From positions 1-36,168 of IMG/VR virus record IMGVR_UViG_3300028735_000017: 36,168 bases of DNA. The stretch is one strand, 5' to 3'. Under the pieces are notes generated by a model. That model saw nothing but the letters and a program-made list of their open reading frames with translations, ran no database searches and was not told the origin of the DNA. This document shows, piece by piece, positions 5,322 through 13,248 of the stretch. Source of the DNA: a virus. Position 1 is the stretch's first letter. Each line of letters opens with the position of its first letter. The translations under genes were made by a program, and so were the position numbers.

Positions 5322-5390
5322 CCCCCTTGGAGGCGGCTAGTTGGGGGGACTCGCCGCCTCGAAGGGAGAGGGCAAGGATTTCCTTGCCCT
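5322..5390. other. Two GC-rich hairpins in intergenic gap
   Basis: First stem CCCTT-G-GAGGCGGC (5324-5337) with GCCGCCTC-G-AAGGG (5353-5366), one G-G mismatch. Its loop carries GGGGGG (5343-5348), which could pair with CCCCC (5322-5326). Second stem AGGGCAAGGA (5369-5378) with TCCTTGCCCT (5381-5390). No T-run follows on either strand, so this is not a plain terminator. It separates the genes ending at 5398 and starting at 5301. Confidence 0.65.
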
Positions 5391-5397
5391 AGATAGG

Positions 5398-5592
5398 TTA
5401 GGAAAGAGCGATGGAGGCCATAAAGAGGTCATTGTCGAGTCTTTGAATGAACTCAGCCGCTTTTTCGCATTGCGTTGCTTCGGCTTCTTTGCCTTCTTCT
5501 CGGTATATTTTTGCCACCTTGACTAGCACGAGTAGTGTTTCGTCGGCTTGGCGGCGTAACTCGTCCACTTTTTTTCGAAGACGATACTTCAT
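5398..5592 (-). CDS. Small helical protein
   Basis: 64 aa, ATG preceded by GGAGGTG at good spacing. Sequence MKYRLRKKVDELRRQADETL through EKAAEFIQRLDNDLF reads as two amphipathic helices, probably a helical hairpin. No signal peptide and no motif. It lies at the end of the group downstream of the phosphoesterase. Function unknown. Confidence 0.65.
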   Translation of the reverse strand: MKYRLRKKVDELRRQADETLLVLVKVAKIYREEGKEAEATQCEKAAEFIQRLDNDLFMASIALS

Positions 5593-5713
5593 TTCGCACC
5601 TCCAAGTTTTTGCAACCTTTCACTAATTCGCCGTTTTCTCGCCAAGTCTGCTTGAGACACTTAGCTAGCTTTTCACCCTTGACGAATCGACGGTGTTTTT
5701 TGCACCACATCAT
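5453..5713 (-). CDS. Possible overlapping zinc-finger-like small protein
   Basis: Start ATG 5713 overlaps the upstream stop as ATGA; ATG 5722 is an alternative with AAAAGGA before it. The first ~40 residues (MMWCKKHRRFVKGEKLAKCL...VKGCKNLEV) lie in otherwise unused DNA and have a CxxH...C...C arrangement. The remainder (SSSKKSGRVTPPSRRNTT...) overlaps the gene at 5398-5592 by 140 bases and looks like an out-of-frame shadow. Either a real overlapping gene or a short protein whose true end has been lost by a frameshift. Confidence 0.4.
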   Translation of the reverse strand: MMWCKKHRRFVKGEKLAKCLKQTWRENGELVKGCKNLEVRNEVSSSKKSGRVTPPSRRNTTRASQGGKNIPRRRQRSRSNAMRKSG

Positions 5714-6000
5714 TGCATCCATTCCTTTTCAGTAACCAATCCCCATCGCCTCAGGTAATCGAGACAGCCTTTGCACTGCGGAATTTGAATGACGATGGCG
5801 TTTTCCACTAAATACTGCGGGTCAGCTCCCGTATGCTCGGCGTAGAACATCACATTTTCAGGAGACTTTACCAGCCAGTAGAGAGTGTTACAACCGTCGC
5901 AGTAAACCGCAAAATGGGTTTGAAGCCTTTCAGCACATTTCACGCAAGTCGGCGGGTCGGTTCCTAAAAGAGCCACTTCTTTGCAAAATACGCAATTCAT
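5710..6000 (-). CDS. Zinc-ribbon protein with four CxxC pairs
   Basis: 96 aa, starting at ATG 6000 behind GGAGGTGG; an upstream in-frame extension lacks such a site. Cys pairs: C3-x2-C6, C19-x2-C22, C34-x2-C37 and C75-x2-C78, enough for two zinc sites. Between them is a mixed alpha-beta region (NVMFYAEHTGADPQYLVENA). Likely a structural zinc protein binding nucleic acid or a host protein. I do not recognise a named family. Confidence 0.7.
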   Translation of the reverse strand: MNCVFCKEVALLGTDPPTCVKCAERLQTHFAVYCDGCNTLYWLVKSPENVMFYAEHTGADPQYLVENAIVIQIPQCKGCLDYLRRWGLVTEKEWMQ

Positions 6001-6010
6001 TTTCCACCTC

Positions 6011-6226
6011 CTAAAGTTTGAGCTCAATCGGCTCGATGTGAAGTTGCCATTTCCAGTCGTTGATTTCCTCTCGAATGACCCACTTCGTAAAGCCGAGCTG
6101 AGCCGATTCTTTGAGGTGTTCAAGGGTTGCCTGCAGCCGGATGCGGTCTCTCTCTTGAGTCGGAATTTGCGACCAAATCGAGAGCGGCACTTCCAGCACC
6201 AACACCAATACCAATAACCACTTCAT
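6011..6226 (-). CDS. Small secreted or membrane-associated protein
   Basis: 71 aa. MKWLLVLVLVLEVPLSIWS is a signal-peptide-like start without a lipobox Cys. The mature part is charged and ends with a Trp-rich stretch (INDWKWQLHIEPIELKL). AAGGAGGTGAAAA gives a strong ribosome site. It is placed between the phosphoesterase and the zinc-ribbon gene. The export signal suggests action in the envelope, for example superinfection exclusion or lysis help; this is speculation. Confidence 0.65.
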   Translation of the reverse strand: MKWLLVLVLVLEVPLSIWSQIPTQERDRIRLQATLEHLKESAQLGFTKWVIREEINDWKWQLHIEPIELKL

Positions 6227-6263
6227 TTTTCACCTCCTTTGATTGGCCCCTTTAGGACGACCC

Positions 6264-7058
6264 CTAGAAAAAGGGAATCCACGATGGCGTGATGGACAGA
6301 ATGTCGTTCTTTTCCTTTCCGGTGCGGACTTCCATAATCCATCCCCCAATCGCAGGATTAAGCCCCCTGCGGAGTAGATAGGATGTTTGTCCCTGAAATG
6401 AGCCGCAGTTGAAAATGTGAATGTTCCGGTAAAAGAAATAAAAGCAAGTATGGTAGTGTCCAATCAAAAGGATGCGCGGCTTGTCCCCTGAGGGGATCTG
6501 TTCGGCGAGCTTTTGTCCCTTGTAGGAAAGGGCATATGAGCCGCCTCCGTCCCCGTGATGTAGGCGGATTTTCACTCCGCCAATCTCAATGTCCGCCGAG
6601 TAGAGACCCATATAAACCAAATCAGGCCTTTCATTTGAGATGAGTTCTCCGGTGCATATTCCCGCCAGTTTCCAAAACGACTCGTCGTGATTGCCGTCTA
6701 TGAAGTGGGTGGTGATTCCCTCCACGAACGGATAGCGGTTAATTGCGTATCGAACCTGCTCTTTTGCCCCGAAGGTGTGGACTTCCTGTTCGTGTCCCCG
6801 GTAGCATTTTATCCCATCCAGAATATCTCCGGCGTGCAGAACGATGCTGACGCCGACCTTCTTACAGATGGAATAAAAGGTCAAGAGTTCGTCCAATTTC
6901 TCCTTCTTGGAACACAGGTGAGTATCGGACACCACGCCGATTTTGAAAACATTATCCGAGATGCGATGCTTCAAAAGGCGAGGTCGACGCTTCTTGTTTC
7001 CGATTAGGAGCTTCCTCAACTGGTCCTCTGTGATTCCAAGCTCTTTCAGAATTTTCAA
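6264..7058 (-). CDS. Calcineurin-like metallophosphoesterase
   Basis: 264 aa, TTG start behind a strong AAGGAGGT. All family motifs are present in order: VVSDTHL (D45, H47), HAGDIL (D78), DGNHDE (N123, H124), LHHGDGGG (H167-H168) and IGHYHT (H201, H203). These bind two metal ions and cut phosphodiesters or phosphomonoesters. The spacing is that of the YfcE/MPP-superfamily single-domain type, not full Mre11. The first ~35 residues (KELGITEDQLRKLLIGNKKRRPR) look like an added helical, possibly DNA-binding, piece. Substrate unknown: DNA ends, cyclic nucleotides or sugar phosphates are all possible. Confidence 0.85.
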   Translation of the reverse strand: MKILKELGITEDQLRKLLIGNKKRRPRLLKHRISDNVFKIGVVSDTHLCSKKEKLDELLTFYSICKKVGVSIVLHAGDILDGIKCYRGHEQEVHTFGAKEQVRYAINRYPFVEGITTHFIDGNHDESFWKLAGICTGELISNERPDLVYMGLYSADIEIGGVKIRLHHGDGGGSYALSYKGQKLAEQIPSGDKPRILLIGHYHTCFYFFYRNIHIFNCGSFQGQTSYLLRRGLNPAIGGWIMEVRTGKEKNDILSITPSWIPFF

Positions 7059-7089
7059 AGAACACCTCCTTTATTTCTCCCTGAAAAAA

Positions 7090-7272
7090 CTATTCTGAAT
7101 AGATTTTCGTTGCTTTGTAGCGACCATACGCCGCTAGCAAAATTCCCAGCAATTCCACTAGCTTGTTGAGAAATTCATTAAATTCCGCCTGTCCGCCAAA
7201 ATAATTGACGATTCCCAGCCAGCCAGCCAAGACGACCGCTAAGCCGAGAAATGTTTTGTATCCGTCTAGCAT
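7090..7272 (-). CDS. Holin-like membrane protein
   Basis: 60 aa: MLDGYKTFLGLAVVLAGWLG as the first hydrophobic segment, a short polar turn (GGQAEFNEFLNKL) and a second segment (LVELLGILLAAYGRYKATK). The GYKT...YGRYKA pattern is typical of small two-helix phage holin-like proteins. Holins form membrane lesions that time lysis. It sits next to a coiled-coil/TM protein, while the wall-cutting enzymes lie further along the same direction. Confidence 0.65.
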   Translation of the reverse strand: MLDGYKTFLGLAVVLAGWLGIVNYFGGQAEFNEFLNKLVELLGILLAAYGRYKATKIYSE

Positions 7273-7298
7273 TGTTTTACCTTTAATTGTTTAATTAG

Positions 7299-7604
7299 TC
7301 ACTTAAGTCCTACTTTTTCAAAAATGAAATACACCGCCGTGAGAGCAAACAAAATTAGCAATCCTAGAATGAAAGACTCAATTCGTCCGATTCGTTCAAG
7401 GATTGCCTTGTGTTGTTTGGCGTTTTCTTCGGCGAGTGTTTTTAGTTCTTCTTTGAGTAAAACCATATCGATTTGAAAATCACGAATAAAACCTTGAGTT
7501 TCTTTAGCGGGTTCTCGATTAATAAAATCCCGTCGGATTTTTTCGATTTCCGATTTATTGCAGGCAATGTCTCGTTTAATGTTGGTTAAGTTTTCTTTTT
7601 TCAT
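7299..7604 (-). CDS. Coiled-coil protein with C-terminal membrane segment
   Basis: 101 aa. The N-terminal two thirds form a heptad-rich coiled coil (NIKRDIACNKSEIEKIRRDF, ELKTLAEENAKQHKAILERI) and the end is one transmembrane segment (FILGLLILFALTAVYFIFEK). This layout resembles XhlA-type haemolysin/holin-associated proteins. It directly precedes the holin-like gene, so a lysis role is likely. Confidence 0.65.
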   Translation of the reverse strand: MKKENLTNIKRDIACNKSEIEKIRRDFINREPAKETQGFIRDFQIDMVLLKEELKTLAEENAKQHKAILERIGRIESFILGLLILFALTAVYFIFEKVGLK

Positions 7605-7605
7605 C

Positions 7606-10455
7606 TTATAATTCTAAATAATTATTGTTTCCAAGATAAATTGCCATCTTACCCCGATTGACGATAAATATCTTTTTAATCGCTCCGATATACTGAACTG
7701 GAGCTTGGATAGTTACATCTGAAGTTGTTGTTATAATGGTCGGATTTATTATGGAAAATGTCGCCAAACTCTCACCGGCCAAGATTTCTTCATTGTCGTT
7801 GAGAGTAAGCAATGGCTGGACGGTGGAAAAATTGGCCTCTTGAATCGGAACAGTGGCAGAGACTGATTTTCCCGTGATGATTACTGGAGTGAGAGTTGAA
7901 AATGTTCCTGATTCTATTGCTGGACTTATGGATATACTCCGAGTCGTTGAAATTATGGCTTCTGGTTGACTAAATGTCCCCGATTGGATGGCAGGTGAAA
8001 TTGATATGTTTCCCCCCGATTCAATGGATGGAGAAATAGTTTCAATCACTCCGCTTTGGATATTCGGTGATATTGAAACATTTTTGGATGTCGTGATTAC
8101 GGGAGAAAGAGTCGCAAAAGCGGATGATTGAATGGGGGTTGATATTGAAACATTTTTGGATGTCGTAATGACAGGAACAAGCGTATTGAGTGCCCCTGTT
8201 TGAATCGCAGCCACTGGATTGATGTTTCTGGTAGTAGATACAACGGGGTCAATCGTGGCGAATGTAGCCGAGAAGATGGCGGGAGCGATTGTTTCGTTAT
8301 CGTTATTTGTAATCGAGGGCTGAATTGTGGCAAAGACTCCCGATTGCAAATCAGCTGATATATTTGTGCTTCTAGCGGTGGTGATGGTCGGAGTAAGTGT
8401 TGAAAATGTTCCGCTTACTATTGCCGAAGATACACTAGTATTTTTAGTTGTGGAAGCGCTTGAAGTTGGTTGCGAAAAAGCACCTGATTGAATTGCAATA
8501 ACCGTATTAACATTTCGTGTTACCGAAATTGTTGGAGTAAGCGTAGAAAATGTCCCTGAATTTATCCCTGCAGCGATTTCCTCATTGTCATTCAAAGTTA
8601 AAGAAGGCTGGATAGTTGAAAGGATAGCCAGTTCTACATTTGGGCTGATTGTTATATTTCTAGTAGTCGAAACTGTTGGGTTAAGAGTAGTAAGTGTTCC
8701 TGATTGAATCGCAGGAGACACAGACTCATTGTTATTTGCTGTAATGGTCGGGGCGAATTGTGCAAATTGAGCAGATTGCAAATCGGCATTGATTTCCATA
8801 TTTACCGCACTGGCGGTGATGATTGTCGGGTCTAGCGTGCTGAATGTTCCTGATTGAATGGCGGGTGTACTGGAAACATTTCTGGTTGTGATGGTTGTCG
8901 AGGTGGGTTGAGCGAAAATACCTGAATTTATTGCTGGAGAAACTGAAACATTCCTCGTGGTTGAAATTACGGGGTTTAGTGTAGTTGAAACGAAAGATTG
9001 AGGCGTTACCGAAACCGAAACGTTTTTTGTAGTTGAGACAGTCGCTTGCGGTTGCGAAAACGCTCCACTAAAAATAGCAGGTGAAATTTCCTCGTTGTCA
9101 TTAAGCGTCAAAGAGGGTTGGATTGTGGTAAAAGTTCCACTTTGAAGTGTCGCCGCAATATTGGGGTTTCGTGTCGTAGTTATTGTCGGCGATGGTATCG
9201 TAAAAGACGCTGATTCTATTGGTGGACTATTAGAGGTCGAAGTTTCTGCCGTAACTGTAGGGGCAAGAGTCGCAAAAGACGAAGCAAGAATAGCCACTGA
9301 AACAGTGATATTTCTTACTCCAGTTACGACTATGTTTAAGGTTGCCGAAACAAAACTTTGAATCGTGGCGGCAATAGTAGCACTTCGAGTCGTCGTAACT
9401 GTTGGCGTTAAAGTTGAAGAAGTAAAAGACTCCGAAGAAGAAACATTGATTGTAACATTTGTTCCTCCGCTTGCTGTTGTGAAGCTCCTTATACTACTCC
9501 ACTTTCCCCAAGTGTTACTTCCTGATGGGTCAATGGCTCTTACTCTCCAGTAATAGGTAGTATCGGGTTGTAGTCCTGCATCTGATTGAACTGAGTAAGT
9601 TATTTCATTTCCTGATGGCCAAGGGTGAGGGTCGCCTGTGCCTGAGAAATGAGAGGGAGATTCAGTAGAGGAAAGGACATCAAAAAAAATAGTTTTTCTA
9701 TTTATCGCAACATTTACTGGATTTTCAGGCGATGCTCCCGAAATGCTGTCTGGTGTAATTGGGCAAGTTCCACCAAAAGTGGCTGTACTGTTAAATTTGA
9801 AAACCAAATCTTCTGTGAATCCATCTGAGTTGAGATTGGTACAGTTATACCAGCAACTATATAGAAAATAACTACCGACGCTAATAATGCCACTTGGGAG
9901 ATTAAACCCCGAAGGCATTGTAGTAAGGGATGTGCAGTAATACCAGCAACTATCTAGGAAAGAATCACCGGCACTAGTAATGCCACTTGGGAGATTAAAT
10001 CCAGAAGGCATTGTAGTGAGGGATGAGCAGTCAGCCCAGCAGTTACCTAGGAAATTACTACCGACACTAGTAATGCCACTCGGGAGGTTAAATCCAGAAG
10101 GCATTGTAGTGAGGGATGTGCATTCAGCCCAGCAGTTATATAGGAAATAATCACCGACGGTGGTGCCTAAATCAGTCTCATTGAAATAAACTCCTGTGCA
10201 AGCGTTTATGGCAGTAATTCCATAATAGGAATGTGTCAAGACATTGTTTCCTGATTTATTCCAATAATTCCCAATTTCCCATTCGCCCGTAGAGGTAATA
10301 TTGACTTGTCCGTTAGTAGTTTCTATCCACGTTGTATCACCTTTTTTTCGGTAATAAAGAGAAAAAGAAGTAACCACATTAGTACTACTCCCTCTATAAG
10401 CTCGCAGAGTGAATGTTCCTGTTGAAGTCCAATTGCAAGTTGTAATAAAATCCAT
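7606..10455 (-). CDS. Large repetitive virion surface protein (adhesin or fibre)
   Basis: 949 aa. Residues ~1-100: beta-rich, Cys/Trp-containing start. ~100-220: four repeats of 31 residues (CTSLTTMPSGFNLPSG core), similar to BspA-type leucine-rich surface repeats. ~245-330: a region ending LQPDTTYYWRVRAIDPSG and WGKWSSIRSFTT, the second half of an Fn3-like domain. ~335-910: some 20 degenerate units of ~25 residues (SPAIQSGTFSTLTPTITTTR), Ser/Thr-rich and poor in charge, probably a long beta structure. The C-terminal ~30 residues differ (IKKIFIVNRGKMAIYL). Likely a host-binding or capsid-surface protein. The start has no good ribosome site, and the reading frame is the same as that of the upstream gene, with one TAA between. 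Confidence 0.7.
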   Translation of the reverse strand: MDFITTCNWTSTGTFTLRAYRGSSTNVVTSFSLYYRKKGDTTWIETTNGQVNITSTGEWEIGNYWNKSGNNVLTHSYYGITAINACTGVYFNETDLGTTVGDYFLYNCWAECTSLTTMPSGFNLPSGITSVGSNFLGNCWADCSSLTTMPSGFNLPSGITSAGDSFLDSCWYYCTSLTTMPSGFNLPSGIISVGSYFLYSCWYNCTNLNSDGFTEDLVFKFNSTATFGGTCPITPDSISGASPENPVNVAINRKTIFFDVLSSTESPSHFSGTGDPHPWPSGNEITYSVQSDAGLQPDTTYYWRVRAIDPSGSNTWGKWSSIRSFTTASGGTNVTINVSSSESFTSSTLTPTVTTTRSATIAATIQSFVSATLNIVVTGVRNITVSVAILASSFATLAPTVTAETSTSNSPPIESASFTIPSPTITTTRNPNIAATLQSGTFTTIQPSLTLNDNEEISPAIFSGAFSQPQATVSTTKNVSVSVTPQSFVSTTLNPVISTTRNVSVSPAINSGIFAQPTSTTITTRNVSSTPAIQSGTFSTLDPTIITASAVNMEINADLQSAQFAQFAPTITANNNESVSPAIQSGTLTTLNPTVSTTRNITISPNVELAILSTIQPSLTLNDNEEIAAGINSGTFSTLTPTISVTRNVNTVIAIQSGAFSQPTSSASTTKNTSVSSAIVSGTFSTLTPTITTARSTNISADLQSGVFATIQPSITNNDNETIAPAIFSATFATIDPVVSTTRNINPVAAIQTGALNTLVPVITTSKNVSISTPIQSSAFATLSPVITTSKNVSISPNIQSGVIETISPSIESGGNISISPAIQSGTFSQPEAIISTTRSISISPAIESGTFSTLTPVIITGKSVSATVPIQEANFSTVQPLLTLNDNEEILAGESLATFSIINPTIITTTSDVTIQAPVQYIGAIKKIFIVNRGKMAIYLGNNNYLEL
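9838..10155 (-). repeat. Four 93-base coding repeats (LRR-like)
   Basis: Direct repeats of 93 bases encoding units of 31 aa. The stretch for SLTTMPSGFNLPSGI is nearly invariant. Variable residues cluster around the CW..C core (YNCWAEC, GNCWADC, DSCWYYC, YSCWYNC). The pattern fits a surface-displayed repeat domain. Confidence 0.8.
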
Positions 10456-10476
10456 TGTAATTCTAAGTAAATATAT

Positions 10477-11091
10477 TTACATAGCTATTTGTACCTCATA
10501 TTCTAATTCGTCTTCTTCTGCGTCTGTTCCCGTAAAAACTAAATCTGGGGTAACAGAAACTCCTGTGGCGGCGTCAGAAGGAGAGGTGAGAGCGACAGTA
10601 GGAGCGGTATTTTCCTGACAAAGTGGCTGAGAAAATACAGCTGTAAGTGCGGAAGCATTAACGTTCACATCCGACCCAGTTTCTTCATAAATTAACTTAA
10701 TTCCGTTATATGTAACCGCAGTCGTGGTGCTATCTGCCACCCTTACCACTATCCTAGTACTGGCTGGAATAACATACGGCTCAGGAAGCCAAACCTTATT
10801 GACTGGCGGCATATAATGCCCATAGGCAGTAGTGTCCGACCTTATCGAGCTTGGTATTTGAAGTTTTGTTGTCTCCGAAGCAACCAGCCCAATTCCTATC
10901 TCAAAAAGTCGCTCCATCGTGGTATCAACGGAGGGATTATTTTGACCCTCCTGAAATTGAATACCAAGTACCTTTATTCCAGTTGAGAGTCCCGATGTAA
11001 TTTCAGTCCACGCCCCAAAATACCACGCAAGTATGGATGAAGCGGCACTAACGCCATTTGATTCAGCTGGGACACACTTAATATTGGCCAT
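10477..11091 (-). CDS. Virion surface protein with half Fn3-like domain
   Basis: 204 aa. Residues 1-~140 are a beta-sandwich-like domain paralogous to the next upstream protein (shared S-G-S-W-T-E start, IPSSIRSDT, LPEPYVIPASTRIVVRV). Residues ~165-204 (PTVALTSPSDAATGVSVTPD, then EDELEYEVQIA) are the first half of an Fn3-like domain, which then stops abruptly. The second half is found downstream in the 949-aa protein, in the same frame beyond one TAA. Probably a capsid decoration or adhesion protein. Confidence 0.65.
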   Translation of the reverse strand: MANIKCVPAESNGVSAASSILAWYFGAWTEITSGLSTGIKVLGIQFQEGQNNPSVDTTMERLFEIGIGLVASETTKLQIPSSIRSDTTAYGHYMPPVNKVWLPEPYVIPASTRIVVRVADSTTTAVTYNGIKLIYEETGSDVNVNASALTAVFSQPLCQENTAPTVALTSPSDAATGVSVTPDLVFTGTDAEEDELEYEVQIAM

Positions 11092-11092
11092 A

Positions 11093-11518
11093 TTAGGCTA
11101 TTTGATAAAGTATCTTAATAGCTGAAACGGTTACCGAAGCAGCCGTTCCATAGCGAAGCCTTACGGCTACTCTTGTATTTGCTGATATCTGTTTTGGCTC
11201 TGGTAGTATGACTATGTTGGTCGGCATATGCCCCGCCAAAGTATCCCCTCTCACGCTGGCGGGAATCACAATAATTTCAGTCTCAGAACCGGCAGCTCCT
11301 GTTCCCAAAGCTAACTCTATCTCATAAGTGGTGTCGGCTACCGCCAAAGGCGTCCACCACATCCAAGTAATTCCAGCAATATAAAATGTGTCGGTAATCG
11401 TGTTGGCGGGAACAACTTCAGTCCAAGAACTGTTTGTCCAAGCTGAACCAGATGAGGCTCGGCTAACTCCATTCGCCGCAGCTGGATAACAAAGATAGCG
11501 ATTTGTTGTTGTTGCCAT
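11093..11518 (-). CDS. Virion surface protein, paralogue of downstream gene
   Basis: 141 aa, a single beta-sandwich-like domain: YPAAANGVSRASSGSAWTNS at the start, IVIPASVRGDTLAGHMPTNI in the middle, and EPKQISANTRVAVRLRYG near the end. The same landmarks occur in the protein at 10477-11091, so the pair arose by duplication. No Fn3 addition here. Sits in the last part of the structural operon. Function inferred as decoration or fibre-associated from position only. Confidence 0.6.
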   Translation of the reverse strand: MATTTNRYLCYPAAANGVSRASSGSAWTNSSWTEVVPANTITDTFYIAGITWMWWTPLAVADTTYEIELALGTGAAGSETEIIVIPASVRGDTLAGHMPTNIVILPEPKQISANTRVAVRLRYGTAASVTVSAIKILYQIA

Positions 11519-11522
11519 AATT

Positions 11523-12659
11523 TTAAGTTAATTTCTTATACCAAATAGTATCTAGGGTATGCACCATTCCCAATTTTTCCGTTACAGCTTCCTGAACTCC
11601 AGGCCATTGAAAGTCGTGTCCGCAAATTAGCTTTCGGGTTTTTGGAAGCCACGCCTCAATGTCGGCTTTTACGGCTTCGTAAGTATGCTCTCCGTCAATG
11701 AAAACCATATCCGCCTTGCCCTTGAATTTTTTGGCCGCTTTTCGGGAGTCCATTTTCATTACTTTCAAATTCTTAAAACTTCCAACATTTTTTAGAAAGT
11801 CCTTGTAAAGATTTTTCACTCCTCGATGAGCTATTTCACTCGGTGAACCCTTGAAAGTGTCAATGGCTGTTACTGTTCCTTTACAAGCCGAGAGAAGAGC
11901 GTGTGTGGAGCGACCTTTCCAGCTTCCTATTTCCATCACCGAATCCATCGTTCCAGCCACTTTGTAAAGCCAGTTTAATTCTTCTTTACTCATCCAGCCT
12001 TCGATTTTATTGTCGTAAGGCAAAGCGACTTTCTTAGCGTCTTCTTTCATCCAATCGTAATAAGTCTTAAAGTTAAATTCCTGTTCTCCGATGTGATTCA
12101 AGGGAATGGTCGGGTCGCACCAAATCTTGAATCCCGCTTTTTTGGCTCGAATGCAAAATGCCAAATCTTCCCCGATGTCGTTCCCGTTAGGTTTCTTCAT
12201 AAAATTGAAAGGAAATCCCCACTTCCGAACAAACTTTTTTTCAAACATCTTATCGAGGACTTTCTTTTTAATCAAAAGAAACCCCGTTCCCAATCCGTCG
12301 CACTCAAACAAATCAGAGGGCGGGTTTTGAATACAGGTATAGTCAAGTCCCTTCACTGAATAAACAAGGGGTGAATGGGGCGGGCGTTTCTTGAAATACA
12401 TCCCGCCCACTATGTCCTTGTTTCTTGAAATTAACCTTTCAAGTCCCCAAGCGGGAAATTCGGTGTCAGAGTCAATAAATAGAAGATAATCCGTCTGGAT
12501 TCCTTGAGCGATGGTATTTCGTCCCACGTGAACCAAACTAGACTGGTAAAAGGCCACTCCAATTGGTCTTTTGGCGTATCTCAATGTCCCAATAAGGGAA
12601 GTAACATATTCGGGTGTCAAATCCCGTGCGTGTGGCGTTCCAATAGTTACTGACTTCAT
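11523..12659 (-). CDS. Glycosyltransferase (GT-A) fused to methyltransferase
   Basis: 378 aa in two domains. Residues ~1-215: GT2-like GT-A fold with YLLFIDSDTEF (DSD at 63-65, metal and sugar-nucleotide site) and GNDIGEDLAFCIRAKKAG (~159-176, the acidic ED motif). Residues ~225-378: class I AdoMet methyltransferase of the Methyltransf_24 type, with MEIGSWKGRSTHALL as the AdoMet loop, TAIDTFKG, and VFIDGEHTYEAVKADIEAW followed by ICGHDF. One polypeptide could thus add a sugar and methylate it. It sits among virion surface genes, so glycan modification of virion or host surface is likely. Substrates unknown. Confidence 0.8.
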   Translation of the reverse strand: MKSVTIGTPHARDLTPEYVTSLIGTLRYAKRPIGVAFYQSSLVHVGRNTIAQGIQTDYLLFIDSDTEFPAWGLERLISRNKDIVGGMYFKKRPPHSPLVYSVKGLDYTCIQNPPSDLFECDGLGTGFLLIKKKVLDKMFEKKFVRKWGFPFNFMKKPNGNDIGEDLAFCIRAKKAGFKIWCDPTIPLNHIGEQEFNFKTYYDWMKEDAKKVALPYDNKIEGWMSKEELNWLYKVAGTMDSVMEIGSWKGRSTHALLSACKGTVTAIDTFKGSPSEIAHRGVKNLYKDFLKNVGSFKNLKVMKMDSRKAAKKFKGKADMVFIDGEHTYEAVKADIEAWLPKTRKLICGHDFQWPGVQEAVTEKLGMVHTLDTIWYKKLT

Positions 12660-12663
12660 AAAA

Positions 12664-13086
12664 TTATGTCAGTTTAAGGATGCCAGCTGAGTTCCAAGTG
12701 ATAATAAAATTACCATTGTCTGATGTCTTGTCCGAGCCGAAGTCAACATACCCAATCAAAGGAGACGTGGTGTTTGTGCCAGTGTTCTTCCAGATAATCG
12801 CATATCGAGCCGTGATTGTAGAGCTTGACCATGTAAGGTCATCCGCGTCAAAGTAGGCAAGGTCATTGGTCGTGTCAATCGTAACGACTGGATTTGCCAG
12901 CGTCTTTCCTTTGGTGGTATAGCCATTCGCTGAGGTTACTTCCGACGCAGTGACATCGCTATAAAAGGTCTGTGTGTCAATGTTCGGTGTGTAGGAACTG
13001 GTATGGAGGGAGACATTGATATTGTCTGTGTCAAGGTCTATTGACCCGTCCATAATCTTCTTCTTGAAGCTGTTGTATAGCGCCAT
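12664..13086 (-). CDS. Conserved phage structural protein
   Basis: 140 aa starting MALYNSFKKKIMDGSIDLDT and containing VSLHTSSYTPN, FDADDLTWSSSTITARYAI and IGYVDFGSDKTSDNGNF. This set is characteristic of a widespread small virion protein in environmental podo- and siphoviruses, usually annotated as a structural or tail-associated protein. Beta-rich, no transmembrane segment. It lies between the coiled-coil protein and the glycosyltransferase fusion. Confidence 0.7.
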   Translation of the reverse strand: MALYNSFKKKIMDGSIDLDTDNINVSLHTSSYTPNIDTQTFYSDVTASEVTSANGYTTKGKTLANPVVTIDTTNDLAYFDADDLTWSSSTITARYAIIWKNTGTNTTSPLIGYVDFGSDKTSDNGNFIITWNSAGILKLT

Positions 13087-13131
13087 AGCGTTTTTAGTAA
13101 AAATAATCTGTAGACTACAAAAAGCTACAAA

Positions 13132-13248
13132 CTATTTTCCCTTAGTTAATTGTTTAATCTTTTTATCTATTAACTTAATTCTTTTTTTCAAGTCCTCGAC
13201 CTTAGACTTGAGTTCATCTACTTTTTCATCTTTTTTCATTTTTTTCAT
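13132..13248 (-). CDS. Tiny coiled-coil protein, 38 aa
   Basis: MKKMKKDEKVDELKSKVEDL followed by KKRIKLIDKKIKQLTKGK: highly charged with clear heptads, likely a short coiled coil. Its ATG overlaps the stop of the 305-aa gene as TAATG, which argues for translation. Could be a small virion or assembly protein. Confidence 0.5.
   Translation of the reverse strand: MKKMKKDEKVDELKSKVEDLKKRIKLIDKKIKQLTKGK

Noticed and set aside
6230-6463. Frames of 60-110 codons opposite or inside the phosphoesterase, giant ejection protein and other large genes
   Set aside because: They lie wholly inside well-supported genes, have no ribosome site or coupling, and show shadow-like composition.
9838-10155. Diversity-generating retroelement target
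   Set aside because: Variable residues around the CW..C core (D, G, Y, S, N) could come from AAY codons, but no reverse transcriptase, template repeat or accessory gene is seen in the window, and LRR-like repeats vary at surface positions anyway.
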